In this document: piece after piece, positions 1 through 8,159 of the stretch | Numbering within the stretch: the stretch's first letter is position 1 | Layout of the letters: every line of letters begins with the position of its first letter | Source: CAZCEC01 sp964497615 | GTDB lineage: Bacteria > Chloroflexota > Anaerolineae > Anaerolineales > UBA6663 | DNA: 64,000 nt | NCBI GenBank assembly: GCA_964497615.1 | Contig: CAZCEC010000007.1 | Coordinates: 1-64,000, forward strand | Direction of reading: 5' to 3' | Notes under the pieces: model-generated | What the model saw: only the letters and a program-made list of their open reading frames with translations | What the model was told of the DNA's origin: nothing | Database searches by the model: none | Position numbers and translations under genes: made by a program

Positions 1-63
1 TTATACCCCTTGCCCCCCGAGTCCCTTCCTTCCCCTGAGTCCCCCTCCCTCCCCACTCGCGAG
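1..63. other. Pyrimidine-rich tract at the window edge
   Basis: C/T-rich run of short repeated words before the first gene. Its opening bases resemble words in the pheS-pheT intergenic repeat (about 45107-45129), so it may be the end of a dispersed short-word repeat cut by the window edge. No coding evidence. Confidence 0.3.
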
Positions 64-69
64 TACAAT
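64..69 (+). promoter_or_regulatory. -10 box (TACAAT) for leaderless GNAT gene
   Basis: TACAAT ends 7 nt before the ATG at 77 and no Shine-Dalgarno fits between them, so the transcript should start at or next to the start codon. Confidence 0.5.
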
Positions 70-76
70 CACCCTT

Positions 77-664
77 ATGGACCTCCACCCCGTCACCCTC
101 ACCGGCCGCATCGTGCGGCTGGAGCCCCTTAGCCTTGCCCACGTCCCCGACCTGACCCTGGCCGGCCGGGACGACGACATCTGGCGCTTCATGCCCTACG
201 CCAACATTGTTGACGAAGCCGGCATGCGCGCCTGGGTGCAGGATATGCTCGCCCGCCAGGCCGCCGGCCACGACCTGCCCTTCGCCGTTTATCACCTGGC
301 CGCCGGCCGCGCCATCGGCGCCACCCGCTACATGGACATTCAGCACCCGCACCGCGGGCTGGAGATTGGCGGCACCTGGTATGCGCGCGAATACCAGCGC
401 ACCGCGGCCAACACCGAGAGCAAGCTCCTGCTGCTCGCCTATGCCTTCGAGACCCTGGACTGCCTCCGTGTCCAGCTCAAGACCGACCTGCGCAACGAGC
501 GCAGCCAGCGCGCCATCGAGCGGCTGGGCGCCGTGCGCGAGGGCGTGCTGCGCGATCACATGATCATGCCCGACGGCCACATCCGCTCCTCGGTCTATTA
601 CTCCATCCTGGCGCGTGAGTGGCTGGGCGTGAAGGCGCGGCTGGAAGAGCGGTTAGGATCGTGA
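77..664 (+). CDS. GNAT family N-acetyltransferase (RimJ/RimL type)
   Basis: 195-aa cytoplasmic protein with the RimJ/RimL layout (PF13302 type). It should transfer an acetyl group from acetyl-CoA to an amine; the substrate cannot be read from sequence. The acetyl-CoA-binding stretch lies at about residues 101-120 (WYAREYQRTAANTES). The family-typical NERSQRAIERLGA helix is at 140-152 and is followed by the usual GxxRDHxxMPDG segment. Length is normal. The ATG at 77 is chosen because a TACAAT box ends 7 nt upstream, a spacing seen before many genes in this window. It ends just before a 20-bp hairpin. No operon partner is evident. Confidence 0.85.
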   Translation: MDLHPVTLTGRIVRLEPLSLAHVPDLTLAGRDDDIWRFMPYANIVDEAGMRAWVQDMLARQAAGHDLPFAVYHLAAGRAIGATRYMDIQHPHRGLEIGGTWYAREYQRTAANTESKLLLLAYAFETLDCLRVQLKTDLRNERSQRAIERLGAVREGVLRDHMIMPDGHIRSSVYYSILAREWLGVKARLEERLGS

Positions 665-666
665 GC

Positions 667-709
667 AAGTGTGCAGGTGTGTAAGTCGCACTTACATACC
701 TGCACACTT
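667..709. repeat. Intergenic inverted repeat (20-bp arms, 3-nt loop)
   Basis: Arms 667-686 and 690-709 are complementary over 20 bp with one G-T position. The arms are built from repeated words (GTGTGCAGGT, GTGTAAGT). There is no T-tract, so it is not a classic terminator. It belongs with the other short-word inverted repeats of this window. Confidence 0.8.
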
Positions 710-726
710 ACTCATGTCTGCCCCCG

Positions 727-1521
727 ATGCCGCCCATTGATCCGAGCACCCTCCGCGCCCGCACCGACCGCCTCGTCACGCAGTTCCCCGAGCCGGAGGC
801 CGCCGCGGCGAGCGTGCGCCGCCTGCTGGACGATTACGCCGACCGCGCTCACACCCTCAGCCCGCGCATGGTCGCCAGCGCGGGCGGCTTTGCCTACAAG
901 ACTGCTCCGCCCGTCGTCCGCGCCATCGCCGTCGCCCTGCGCGCCCCCGCCCTGGCCGACCCCCTCACCGCCCTGCGCCTGGCCGACGCGCTGTGGGCGG
1001 GCGGCTCGCGCGAGGAGCGCCGCCTGGCCGCCGAAGTGCTGGGCTATGTCGCCTCCTACGCCGTCACCGATGCGCTGGAGTTGGTGGAGCGCTGGGCCTT
1101 GAGCCTCGAAAGCGGCGAGACCGCCGATGCCCTGGCCGACCTGGGCCTGGGCCCGCTCTTCCGCACCAACCCTACCCGCTTCCTCGATCTCGCCCGCCAC
1201 TGGGTCGCCAGCCCGGCGCGCTGGGTGCGCCGCCTGGCGCTGGCCAGCGTCCTGCCCCTGCTCAAGGATCGCCAGTGGGACAACGTCCCCGAGGCGCTGG
1301 CGGTGGTGCGCCCCGCCATGCACGACACCGATGCCGAGGTGCGCCGCGCCGCCGCCGCCGTGCTGACCGCCCTCGGCCCGCGCAGCCCGCGCGAGGTGGC
1401 CCGCTTTCTGCGCGAGCACGCCGCCCGCGCCCCGGCTGGCGCGCACTGGATTATTCGGAATTCATTGAGTGGCCTGGAGGCCGAGGATCAGGCGGAGATT
1501 ATCAGGCTGCTGCGATCTTAG
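727..1521 (+). CDS. DNA alkylation repair (AlkD-like) HEAT-repeat protein
   Basis: 264-aa, all-helical protein with repeated HEAT-like helix pairs across its whole length, in the arrangement of DNA alkylation repair proteins (PF08713, AlkD type). Those enzymes excise cationic alkylated purines without base flipping. Signature stretches include RRLAAEVLGYVA near residue 100, a WVRRLALASVLPL repeat near 160 and a VRRAAAAVLTALGPRSPREV repeat near 203-222. I could not confirm the catalytic Asp/Trp pair by eye, so the enzymatic call is family-level. It stands alone between an intergenic hairpin and a gene of different composition. A non-enzymatic HEAT scaffold is the alternative. Confidence 0.7.
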   Translation: MPPIDPSTLRARTDRLVTQFPEPEAAAASVRRLLDDYADRAHTLSPRMVASAGGFAYKTAPPVVRAIAVALRAPALADPLTALRLADALWAGGSREERRLAAEVLGYVASYAVTDALELVERWALSLESGETADALADLGLGPLFRTNPTRFLDLARHWVASPARWVRRLALASVLPLLKDRQWDNVPEALAVVRPAMHDTDAEVRRAAAAVLTALGPRSPREVARFLREHAARAPAGAHWIIRNSLSGLEAEDQAEIIRLLRS

Positions 1522-1546
1522 GGTGCTGGTGGGCGGCGAAAAACCT

Positions 1547-2272
1547 GTGACAGTGTTTACCTTTCATTTCACAGAGACCAGGCTGGGCACGACGGTCAGC
1601 GCGCTCTGGCGGCCACCGACGGGGCAGACAGTCCCTGGCCTTAATCACGCCGAGTGCATGACGAAGATGACGCTCGGCGCGCCGATCCTGTCACCGGCCC
1701 GGATGCAGTTCCGCCATCTGACCATGTTCGCGGCGTGGGAGAGTCAGGGTGCGATCGACGACTTTCTTGCTGGTACGCCGCTTGGGCGCGCGTTCGCTGC
1801 CGGTTGGCATGTCCGGATGGAGTTTCTGCGCCGCTGGGGCCGCGTCAGCGAGTTCGGCAACCTTCCCGGCAGCGTTGGCGAGCAGGACCCCGCGGCCCCG
1901 GTGGTCGCGGTGACGCTGGCGCGGATGCGGCTACCCCAAGTGCCGCGCTTCATTTGGTGGGGCCGGCCGGTGGAGGAATTGGTTCGCGACGACCCGGCGA
2001 AAACCGTGGCGATCGCGGCCATCCGGCTGCCGCGCACGGTTTCCACCTTCTCAGTGTGGAATTCCCAGCGGGAAATGGTCGACATGGTCCGTGGTCACAG
2101 CCCGGTGCCGCGGCCTGAGCGTCACGCGGCGGCCATGGCCGAGCGCCAGCGCAAGGACTTTCACTTTGAGTTCACGACGCTTCGATTCAGACCGATGGCA
2201 GAGTATGGAAGTTGGGAAGGGCGCACCAATATCATTCCACGCCTCACGGTCGCCCGTCGCCCCGCTGGGTGA
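1547..2272 (+). CDS. Unassigned alpha/beta-barrel protein, CrtA-monooxygenase-like
   Basis: About 241 aa from GTG at 1547; GTG at 1553 is also possible and no good Shine-Dalgarno is visible. The protein has two similar halves, each with a hydrophobic strand followed by a Trp-centred helix (TMFAAWESQGAIDDFLAG near residue 60 and STFSVWNSQREMVDMVRGHS near 165). This duplicated dimeric alpha-beta barrel layout resembles spheroidene monooxygenase (CrtA)-like proteins of Actinobacteria, but I cannot prove the relation. Third codon positions are visibly less GC-rich than in neighbouring genes, which suggests acquisition from elsewhere. No carotenoid genes are nearby, so function is unknown. Confidence 0.5.
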   Translation: MTVFTFHFTETRLGTTVSALWRPPTGQTVPGLNHAECMTKMTLGAPILSPARMQFRHLTMFAAWESQGAIDDFLAGTPLGRAFAAGWHVRMEFLRRWGRVSEFGNLPGSVGEQDPAAPVVAVTLARMRLPQVPRFIWWGRPVEELVRDDPAKTVAIAAIRLPRTVSTFSVWNSQREMVDMVRGHSPVPRPERHAAAMAERQRKDFHFEFTTLRFRPMAEYGSWEGRTNIIPRLTVARRPAG

Positions 2273-2393
2273 CGCGCCTGTCCCGCGAAGCCCGCAACCC
2301 TCCCCCCGCCTCGCCTCGTATTCTCCATAGGGGCGCTCGCCGCCCAACGCAACCATTCGGGGCCTGTTGCTCCACAATTGAAAGGACCCTCCC

Positions 2394-2549
2394 GTGACTA
2401 CTCGCACCGAAGGCGTCATCGCCATCCTCGCCGCCCTGCTCGTCCTCTTCAGCGCCTTGTGGGACCCGCGCATCTCCGTGGTTGTCTCCGTCGTCGCGCT
2501 GGCCGCGCTGGGCCTCTACCAGTTCACCCGCCGCGCCCCGCGCGCCTGA
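2394..2549 (+). CDS. Small two-helix membrane protein (51 aa)
   Basis: GTG start at 2394 with AAAGGA about 8 nt upstream; 51 residues. Almost the whole chain is hydrophobic and forms two membrane segments (about residues 8-23 and 28-43) separated by a WDPR turn, with a basic TRRAPRA tail. Third positions are strongly G/C, as in the other genes here, which supports real coding. It lies 22 nt before the acyltransferase-fold gene at 2572 and is probably co-transcribed with it. Family and function are unknown. It is short enough to be missed by automatic annotation. Confidence 0.6.
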   Translation: MTTRTEGVIAILAALLVLFSALWDPRISVVVSVVALAALGLYQFTRRAPRA

Positions 2550-2571
2550 GCCCGCCGCGCCGCCGGCCGCG

Positions 2572-3348
2572 ATGGTCTCCCCCACCTACACCGTCGAACC
2601 CCTGCCCGCCTTCCGGCAGCTCATCATTGATGGGCTGGAAGCGGGCAGCCGCATGCACGCCATGCATGCCCTCATCGAGGTGGATGTCAGTGAGCCGCGC
2701 AGGCTCTTGCGGGAACACAAGGAGCGCACCGGCGAGTCGCTCTCCTTCACCGGCTTCATCATCCACTGCTGCGCGCGGGCGGTGGCCGAGCACAAGCGCG
2801 TCCACGCCTACCGCGACTGGCGCAACCGGCTCATCCTCTTCGATGATGTGGACGTCTCCGTGCCCGTCGAGCGCCAGGCCGGCAGTCAGTATGACGCCCA
2901 GCAGATCATCCTCCGCGCTGCCCAAAGCAAATCCGTGGCGGCCATCCACCAGGAACTGCGCCAGGCGCAGTCCAGCGCCCCCAGCGCCGATCCCTCCGGC
3001 TTCAACCTCCGCCCCTACGTCCTCATCCCCGGCTGCCTGCGTCGCTTCTTCTTTCGCCTCGTGCGCCGTTTCCCGCACATCGTCAAGCGGTATGGCGGCA
3101 CCGTCATGGTCTCCTCGGTGGGCATGTTCGGCCGCGGCGCCGGCTGGGGCCTGGCTTTGCCCGGTCATGCCCTCACCGTCACCATCGGCGGCCTCGTGCC
3201 CCGGCCGGCCCTGGTCGACGGGCGGCTGGAGAACCGCGAGCACCTCTGCCTGACCCTCACCTTCGACCATGACACTGTGGACGGCGCGCCCGCCGCCCGG
3301 TTTGTCCAGCGGTTCAAGACCCTGGTGGAGAGCGGCAGTATGCTATAA
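2572..3348 (+). CDS. 2-oxoacid dehydrogenase acyltransferase-like (E2 catalytic domain only)
   Basis: 258-aa protein made almost entirely of a chloramphenicol-acetyltransferase-fold E2 catalytic domain (PF00198 type). There is no lipoyl or peripheral-subunit-binding domain at the N-terminus. The active-site signature appears as HDTVDGAPAARF with His at about residue 233. The SSVGMFGRGAGWG stretch and the FTGFIIHCCARAVAEHK helix also match the family. With no E1 or E3 genes nearby and no lipoyl domain, it is more likely a stand-alone acyl-CoA-dependent transferase than part of a dehydrogenase complex. The ATG is internal to a longer open frame; upstream residues show no conservation. Its stop codon overlaps the TATAAT preceding rpsO. 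Confidence 0.7.
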   Translation: MVSPTYTVEPLPAFRQLIIDGLEAGSRMHAMHALIEVDVSEPRRLLREHKERTGESLSFTGFIIHCCARAVAEHKRVHAYRDWRNRLILFDDVDVSVPVERQAGSQYDAQQIILRAAQSKSVAAIHQELRQAQSSAPSADPSGFNLRPYVLIPGCLRRFFFRLVRRFPHIVKRYGGTVMVSSVGMFGRGAGWGLALPGHALTVTIGGLVPRPALVDGRLENREHLCLTLTFDHDTVDGAPAARFVQRFKTLVESGSML

Positions 3349-3349
3349 T
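3344..3349 (+). promoter_or_regulatory. -10 box (TATAAT) for rpsO
   Basis: A perfect TATAAT overlaps the stop codon of the upstream gene. The leader to rpsO would be about 75 nt, long enough to hold an S15-binding autoregulatory structure, though I cannot fold it reliably by eye. Confidence 0.5.
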
Positions 3350-3429
3350 TCCCCCACTTTCCGACTCGACCCGCGCGCCGGCCTGCTGGGCTAGCCGCAG
3401 GGTGACCCGCCTAAAGGAGGGCGGCCGTC

Positions 3430-3702
3430 ATGACGATGAACAAAGAAGAAAAGACCAAGGTAATCGACGACTACAAGACCCACGCCAGCGACACCGGGTC
3501 GCCCGAAGTCCAGGTGGCCCTGCTCACTAACCGCATCAGCCAGCTCACCGAGCACCTCAAGGCCAACAAGGGCGACGAATCCTCCCGGCGCGGCTTGCTC
3601 AAGATGGTCGGCCAGCGCCGCCGCCTGCTGCGCTACCTCAGCGGCAAGAGCCCGCAGCGCTACGAAGCCCTGACCGACCGGCTGGGCCTGCGGCGCAAGT
3701 AA
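3430..3702 (+). CDS. rpsO: 30S ribosomal protein S15
   Basis: 90 aa, full length. It carries the S15 signature: DTGSPEVQVALLTNRISQLT at about residues 20-39, then HLKANKGDESSRRGLL and the RRRLLRYL helix. S15 binds the central domain of 16S rRNA early in 30S assembly and usually represses its own mRNA. A strong Shine-Dalgarno (AAAGGAGG, 3413-3420) precedes the ATG at 3430; a second ATG at 3436 is also possible. A clear intrinsic terminator follows at once. pnp comes next, the classic rpsO-pnp order of many bacteria, but here the terminator separates them, so part of pnp expression must depend on readthrough or another promoter. Confidence 0.97.
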   Translation: MTMNKEEKTKVIDDYKTHASDTGSPEVQVALLTNRISQLTEHLKANKGDESSRRGLLKMVGQRRRLLRYLSGKSPQRYEALTDRLGLRRK

Positions 3703-3714
3703 CGCCCGCCCCCA

Positions 3715-3757
3715 CGAGTAGATGGAGCGCAACCGGCCCATCTACTCGTTTTCTTTC
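3715..3757 (+). terminator. Intrinsic terminator after rpsO
   Basis: Perfect 11-bp stem (3715-3725 with 3738-3748) followed by TTTTCTTTC. It lies 12 nt after the rpsO stop codon. Confidence 0.9.
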
Positions 3758-3933
3758 GCGCTCCGGTTGTCGTCATCCGTTTCCCGGCCGCCCCAGGTTG
3801 GGTATTGGAGCGTGTCGCGCAGGCCCGCGTTGATCGCCTCGCCCGCTTGCGCGCCAATTTCCAGTCCCTAACCTCCAGGCCGCCGGCTTAGCGGCGCGCG
3901 TCTATCAACGTGCGCCCGGCATGGAGGTACCCA

Positions 3934-6012
3934 ATGCCCGAAGCGCGTAAGTTCAGCACCACCCTCGGCGAGCACACCGTCACCATCGAGACCGGCAAGC
4001 TGGCCGGCCTGGCCGGCGCCATCCTCACCTCGCGCCTCATCGACCGGCCCATGCGCCCGCTTTTCCCCAAGGACCTGCACAACGACGTCCAGATCATCGT
4101 CACCGCCCTGTCGGTGGACCAGGTTCAGCAGCCGGACGTGCTCGCCATCGTGGCCGCCTCGGCCGCCCTCACCATCGCCGACATCCCCTTCGGCACCCCC
4201 GGCCACGACGGCCCGGTGGGCGCCGTGCGCGTCGGCCTGATTGACGGCCAGTTCGTCGCCAACCCCACCTACCCGCAGATGGCCGACTCGACCCTTGACC
4301 TGCGGCTGGCGGGCACCCGCGACGCCATCGTCATGGTGGAGTGCGCTGCCGACGAAATCCCCGAGGACGTGATGGTCCAGGCGCTGGAGTTCGGCCACAA
4401 GGCCATTCAGCCCCTGATCGATCTCCAGGAGCAGATGGCCCGCGAAGTGGGCAAGCCCACCCGCGAGTACCAGCGTTTCATCCTCGACGAGACCCTCATC
4501 AAGGACATCGAGGCCCGCGTCGGCACCCGGATGGTCGAGGCCATGAGCGTGTCCGGCAAGCAGGAGCGCAGCCTGGCCCTGGAGACCCTGACCACCGACA
4601 TCCGCGCCGCCTACCAGGACAGCCAGAACGTGCTGCCCGCCGATGTGAAGGCCATCCTGCACGACATCGAGAAAGACGTCGTCCGCTCGCGCATCATCCG
4701 CGACGGCGTGCGGCCCGATGGCCGCGGCCTCAAGGAAATCCGGCCCCTGGCGGCCGAGGTCGGCCTCAGCCCGCGCGCCCACGGCTCCGGCCTGTTCACC
4801 CGCGGCGAAACCCAAGTGCTGACCCTGGCCACGCTCGGCACCCCGCGCGAGGCCCAGGAACTGGATACGCTCTCGCCGGAAGACGAGAAGCGCTACATGC
4901 ACCACTACAACTTCCCGCCCTTCTCGGTCGGCGAGACGCGCCCCCTGCGCGGCTCCTCCCGGCGTGAGATTGGCCACGGCGCGCTGGCCGAGCGCGCCCT
5001 CATCCCGGTGCTGCCCACCGAAGACGAGTTCCCCTACACCCTGCGCCTCGTCTCGGAGGTGCTCTCTTCCAACGGCTCCACCTCCATGGGCTCCGTCTGC
5101 GGCTCCACCCTGGCGCTGATGGATGCGGGCGTGCCCATCAAGGCCCCCGTGGCTGGCATCGCCATGGGCCTGGTCAAGGATGAGAGCGGCTATGCCATCC
5201 TCACCGACATCCAGGGCCTGGAAGACCACCTGGGCGATATGGACTTCAAGGTGGCCGGCACCGCCGTCGGCATCACCGCCCTGCAAATGGATATCAAGAT
5301 CAAGGGCCTGACCACCCAACTGCTCTCGCAGGCGCTGGAGCAGGCGCGCGAGGCGCGCGGCCAGATTCTCGACCTCATTGCGAGCGTCATCGCCGCCCCG
5401 CGCCCCGAGCTGTCGCCCTATGCCCCGCGCCTGACCATCATCAAGATCGACCCGGGCAAGATCGGCGCCATCATCGGCCCCGGCGGCAAGGTCATCCGCA
5501 AGATTCAGGAAGACACCGGCGTGAAGATCGACGTGCAGGACGACGGCACGGTCTTCATCGCCGCCACCGAAGGCCCGGCCGCCCAGCGCGCCAAGGAGAT
5601 GATCGAAGGCCTGACCGAGACGGCCCGCGTCGGCCAGATCTACACCGGCAAGGTCGTCCGCACCACCGACTTCGGCGCCTTCGTGGAAATCCTGCCCGGC
5701 ACTGACGGCATGGTCCACATCTCCCAGCTTGCCTCCGAGCGCGTCAACTCGGTGGAGGACGTGGCCCGCGTCGGCGACGAGTTGACCGTCATGGTCACCA
5801 ATGTGGACGAGGGCGGCAAGATCCGCCTCAGCCGCCAGGCCGTGCTGGAAGGTTGGACCGCCGAGGAAGCCCTGGAGCGCGACCGCAAGCCCTCCGGCGG
5901 CGGGCGGCCCGGCGGCGGCGGCCGCTATGGCGACCGCGACCGGGGCCGCGACGGTGGCCGTGGCGGCGACCGCGGCGGCGACCGCGACCGGGGCCGCGGC
6001 CCGCGCCGCTAA
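3934..6012 (+). CDS. pnp: Polyribonucleotide nucleotidyltransferase, internally deleted in first RNase PH core
   Basis: 692 aa from ATG 3934, which has GGAGG upstream. PNPase degrades RNA 3' to 5' with phosphate and is a degradosome core enzyme. Visible in order: start of RNase PH core 1 (HTVTIETGKLA), helical linker, RNase PH core 2 with GLEDHLGDMDF acidic residues (about 429-440), KH domain (GAIIGPGGK, about 511-519), S1 domain (about 568-640) and an Arg/Gly/Asp-rich tail. Core 1 jumps at about residue 28 from KLAGLA straight to GAILTSRLIDRP, so about 60 residues normally between these blocks, including the FFRR RNA-binding loop, are missing without a frameshift. Core 2 catalytic residues are present. 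Real deletion or assembly collapse at GGCCGGC repeats are both possible. Confidence 0.93.
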   Translation: MPEARKFSTTLGEHTVTIETGKLAGLAGAILTSRLIDRPMRPLFPKDLHNDVQIIVTALSVDQVQQPDVLAIVAASAALTIADIPFGTPGHDGPVGAVRVGLIDGQFVANPTYPQMADSTLDLRLAGTRDAIVMVECAADEIPEDVMVQALEFGHKAIQPLIDLQEQMAREVGKPTREYQRFILDETLIKDIEARVGTRMVEAMSVSGKQERSLALETLTTDIRAAYQDSQNVLPADVKAILHDIEKDVVRSRIIRDGVRPDGRGLKEIRPLAAEVGLSPRAHGSGLFTRGETQVLTLATLGTPREAQELDTLSPEDEKRYMHHYNFPPFSVGETRPLRGSSRREIGHGALAERALIPVLPTEDEFPYTLRLVSEVLSSNGSTSMGSVCGSTLALMDAGVPIKAPVAGIAMGLVKDESGYAILTDIQGLEDHLGDMDFKVAGTAVGITALQMDIKIKGLTTQLLSQALEQAREARGQILDLIASVIAAPRPELSPYAPRLTIIKIDPGKIGAIIGPGGKVIRKIQEDTGVKIDVQDDGTVFIAATEGPAAQRAKEMIEGLTETARVGQIYTGKVVRTTDFGAFVEILPGTDGMVHISQLASERVNSVEDVARVGDELTVMVTNVDEGGKIRLSRQAVLEGWTAEEALERDRKPSGGGRPGGGGRYGDRDRGRDGGRGGDRGGDRDRGRGPRR

Positions 6013-6046
6013 CCCGCGCCGCAGTTGCCGAGAAATCTACCCGTTC

Positions 6047-6081
6047 AGGCCGGCCGCCCACCCAGGCGGCCGGCCTTTTTC
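6047..6081 (+). terminator. Intrinsic terminator after pnp
   Basis: 12-bp GC-rich stem (6047-6058 with 6065-6076), 6-nt loop, then a T-rich run (TTTTTCTTTC). Confidence 0.92.
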
Positions 6082-6163
6082 TTTCACTTTAGGAAAATCA
6101 ACCAAAATCGCGTAAAATCCCTTCATCCCGTGACGGTTCTCAGTGCCGCCTGCGCCCCCACCT

Positions 6164-7495
6164 ATGACCCAATCCCCCGCTCCGCCCGAACCGCCCCGCC
6201 TCCCGCCTGTGCCGGCCGCCTCCCAGGAGCTTCAGGTGGCGCCCCGGCCCTCCCCGCGGTGGGGGGTGATGACCAAGTTCCTCATCTCGATGGTGCTGGT
6301 GGTGCTGCTCGGCGCGGTGCTGGTCCGCTTCCAGCAGATGATCGCGCCCCTGGTGCTGTCGGTCATCCTGGCCTATCTGCTCCGGCCGGTGGTCGCCACC
6401 ATCTCCCAGCGCACGCGCCTGTCCTGGCGCGCCTCGGCCGCCCTGATCTATATCCTGGTGCTGATCCTCATCGTCACCCTGCTCACCGTGGCTGGCATCG
6501 CCCTGGCCAACCAGGTGCAGGCCCTGTATGAGACCGTCCAGGCCATCGCCGCCGACCCGGTGGGCCGGCTGGAGGCCATCCTCAGCGAGCCCATCACCAT
6601 CGGCCCGTTCACCTTCGACCCCTCACAGCCCTTCACCATTGGCCCCTTTGGGCCGTTCCTGCTCATCGACCTGCGCTCCGGCGATTGGCAGCCCATCCTC
6701 CAGCAGGTGTTCGACGCCATCCAGCCAGCCCTCAGCCGCACCGGCACGCTGGTCAGCAACCTGGCCACCGGCACCGCCTCCACCCTGGGCTGGGTGCTGT
6801 TTATCCTGGTCATTTCATACTACCTGCTCAACGACCTGGGCAACATCGGCCTGTCTATCGACCGCATCGTGCCGGACGAATACGAGTACGACATCAAGCG
6901 CCTGCTGGCCGAGCTTGGCCCCATCTGGAATGCTTTCCTGCGCGGGCAGATCACCCTGGGCATTGTGATGGGCTTGGTGGTGGGCATCACCATGTGGGTC
7001 CTGGGCGTGCGCTACGCGGTGGTGCTGGGCCTGCTGGCGGGCGTGCTGGAGTTCGTGCCCATCGTCGGCCCGCTCATCGCGGGCGGCGCGGCCGTCATCA
7101 TCGCGCTCTTCCAGACCTCCAACTGGCTGGGCCTCAACCCCCTCACCTTCGCCATCGTGGTGCTCATCGCCTCTATCCTGCTCCAGCAGATCGAGAACAA
7201 CTTCCTGGTGCCCCGCATCCTGGGCGGCAGCCTAAACCTGCACCCCATCGTCATCCTGGTGGGCGCCCTCATCGCCGCCAACCTGGCCGGCATCATCGGC
7301 CTGCTGCTCTCCGCGCCGATCATGGCCACCCTGCGCCTCGTCGGCCAGTACGTCTACCGCAAGATGTTCGATCTCGACCCCTGGCCCGACCCGCCCGCGC
7401 GTCCCCGCCCCCCCACCGAAGTCCGTTGGTGGCGCTGGCTGCGGCTGCGCGCCTCCGGCGTCTGGACCCGGATGCGCCCGCGGCGGGGGGCCTGA
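6164..7495 (+). CDS. AI-2E family transporter / PerM-type permease
   Basis: About 443 aa from ATG 6164 (GTG at 6143 is in frame). It shows the AI-2E/PerM family pattern (PF01594): a Pro-rich cytoplasmic N-terminus, two early helices at about residues 35-70, an extramembrane domain, then a hydrophobic cluster with GLVVGITMWVLGV, a GVLEFVPIVGPLIAGG motif near 300 and NFLVPRILGGSLNLHP near 350. Members include AI-2 exporters and Na+/H+ or osmotic permeases, so the substrate cannot be named. A TAAAAT box at 6113-6118 could serve as -10. The C-terminus is Arg/Pro-rich. Two small unknown genes follow within 5 and 9 nt and probably share its transcript. Confidence 0.85.
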   Translation: MTQSPAPPEPPRLPPVPAASQELQVAPRPSPRWGVMTKFLISMVLVVLLGAVLVRFQQMIAPLVLSVILAYLLRPVVATISQRTRLSWRASAALIYILVLILIVTLLTVAGIALANQVQALYETVQAIAADPVGRLEAILSEPITIGPFTFDPSQPFTIGPFGPFLLIDLRSGDWQPILQQVFDAIQPALSRTGTLVSNLATGTASTLGWVLFILVISYYLLNDLGNIGLSIDRIVPDEYEYDIKRLLAELGPIWNAFLRGQITLGIVMGLVVGITMWVLGVRYAVVLGLLAGVLEFVPIVGPLIAGGAAVIIALFQTSNWLGLNPLTFAIVVLIASILLQQIENNFLVPRILGGSLNLHPIVILVGALIAANLAGIIGLLLSAPIMATLRLVGQYVYRKMFDLDPWPDPPARPRPPTEVRWWRWLRLRASGVWTRMRPRRGA

Positions 7496-7499
7496 GCCG

Positions 7500-7886
7500 G
7501 TGTCCAGTCCTGGGCCACTTGGCCCGCCGCGTGGCTGGCGGCGGCGCTTGCGCAACGCCGCCATCAACCTGCGCCGCCTGCTGCGGCCTCGCCCCGCGCC
7601 GCCCAAGCCGGCCGCGCCCCGGCCGCCCGGCCCGCCGCGGGTGGATTTCTCGTACACGATCTATTGGACCAAGCAGGTGCGGGCCTGGGAGGCCGAACGC
7701 CGCGCCGTCGTGCGCGCCGCGCTGGAGCGCGCCCTCGCCCAGGCGGACTTTGAAGCCAACGCCTACGCGCGCCGCTACGCTGTGCCCGGCCTGGATGAGC
7801 AGGCCCACGCCGGCGCGAGCCTGCTGGCCCTGCGCAAGGTGCTGGCGGCATTCATGACTACCGATTCACCCACTCACGAAAGCTGA
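7500..7886 (+). CDS. Hypothetical basic protein, 128 aa
   Basis: 128 aa from GTG 7500, starting 4 nt after the permease stop, so probably translated from the same mRNA. The N-terminal 45 residues are Pro/Arg-rich and low in complexity. The C-terminal part (about residues 50-118) is predicted helical, with regularly spaced Ala, Arg and Glu (WEAERRAVVRAALERALAQA). No signal peptide and no membrane segment. I do not recognise a family. Third positions are strongly G/C, which supports coding. Confidence 0.6.
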   Translation: MSSPGPLGPPRGWRRRLRNAAINLRRLLRPRPAPPKPAAPRPPGPPRVDFSYTIYWTKQVRAWEAERRAVVRAALERALAQADFEANAYARRYAVPGLDEQAHAGASLLALRKVLAAFMTTDSPTHES

Positions 7887-7894
7887 GGACACGC

Positions 7895-8104
7895 ATGGCC
7901 TCTGAACCCAACATCCCCACCACCATCCTGGCCGAAACCCAGAACTACATGGTCTGGACCGCCGACGAACCCGACGGCGAGATGACCTACAACGTCGAGC
8001 TGGGCAGCGTGACGGTGCATTTCTTTAAGGAAGAGTGGGATGAGTTCCTGCGCCTGATGAAGGCGCTGCCCGCCGCCAAGGGCGGCGGCAAGGGCAAGGG
8101 CTAG
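7895..8104 (+). CDS. Hypothetical small protein, 69 aa
   Basis: 69 aa; GAGGA lies 6 nt before the ATG at 7895. A compact beta-rich body (about residues 18-56, with NYMVWTADEPDGEMTYNVEL then VTVHFFKEEWDEFLRLM) ends in a Gly/Lys tail. The layout, a short sheet followed by one amphipathic helix, recurs in small unannotated Anaerolineae-type proteins, but no function is known. It is the third gene of the run starting with the permease. Confidence 0.65.
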   Translation: MASEPNIPTTILAETQNYMVWTADEPDGEMTYNVELGSVTVHFFKEEWDEFLRLMKALPAAKGGGKGKG

Positions 8105-8159
8105 GCGCCCGCCGCCCTGGCGCGCCTGTTTGCCCGGCCTGCATGTTCGCGTGGCAAAC

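Noticed and set aside
3758..3933. Missing PNPase segment encoded upstream in another frame
   Set aside because: Translated all forward frames by eye; none resembles the VLATVV or FFRR segments.
3868..5718. 616-codon antisense frame opposite pnp
   Set aside because: Typical shadow of a GC-rich gene: Gly/Ala/Asp/His-rich, no domain, fully opposite a proven gene.
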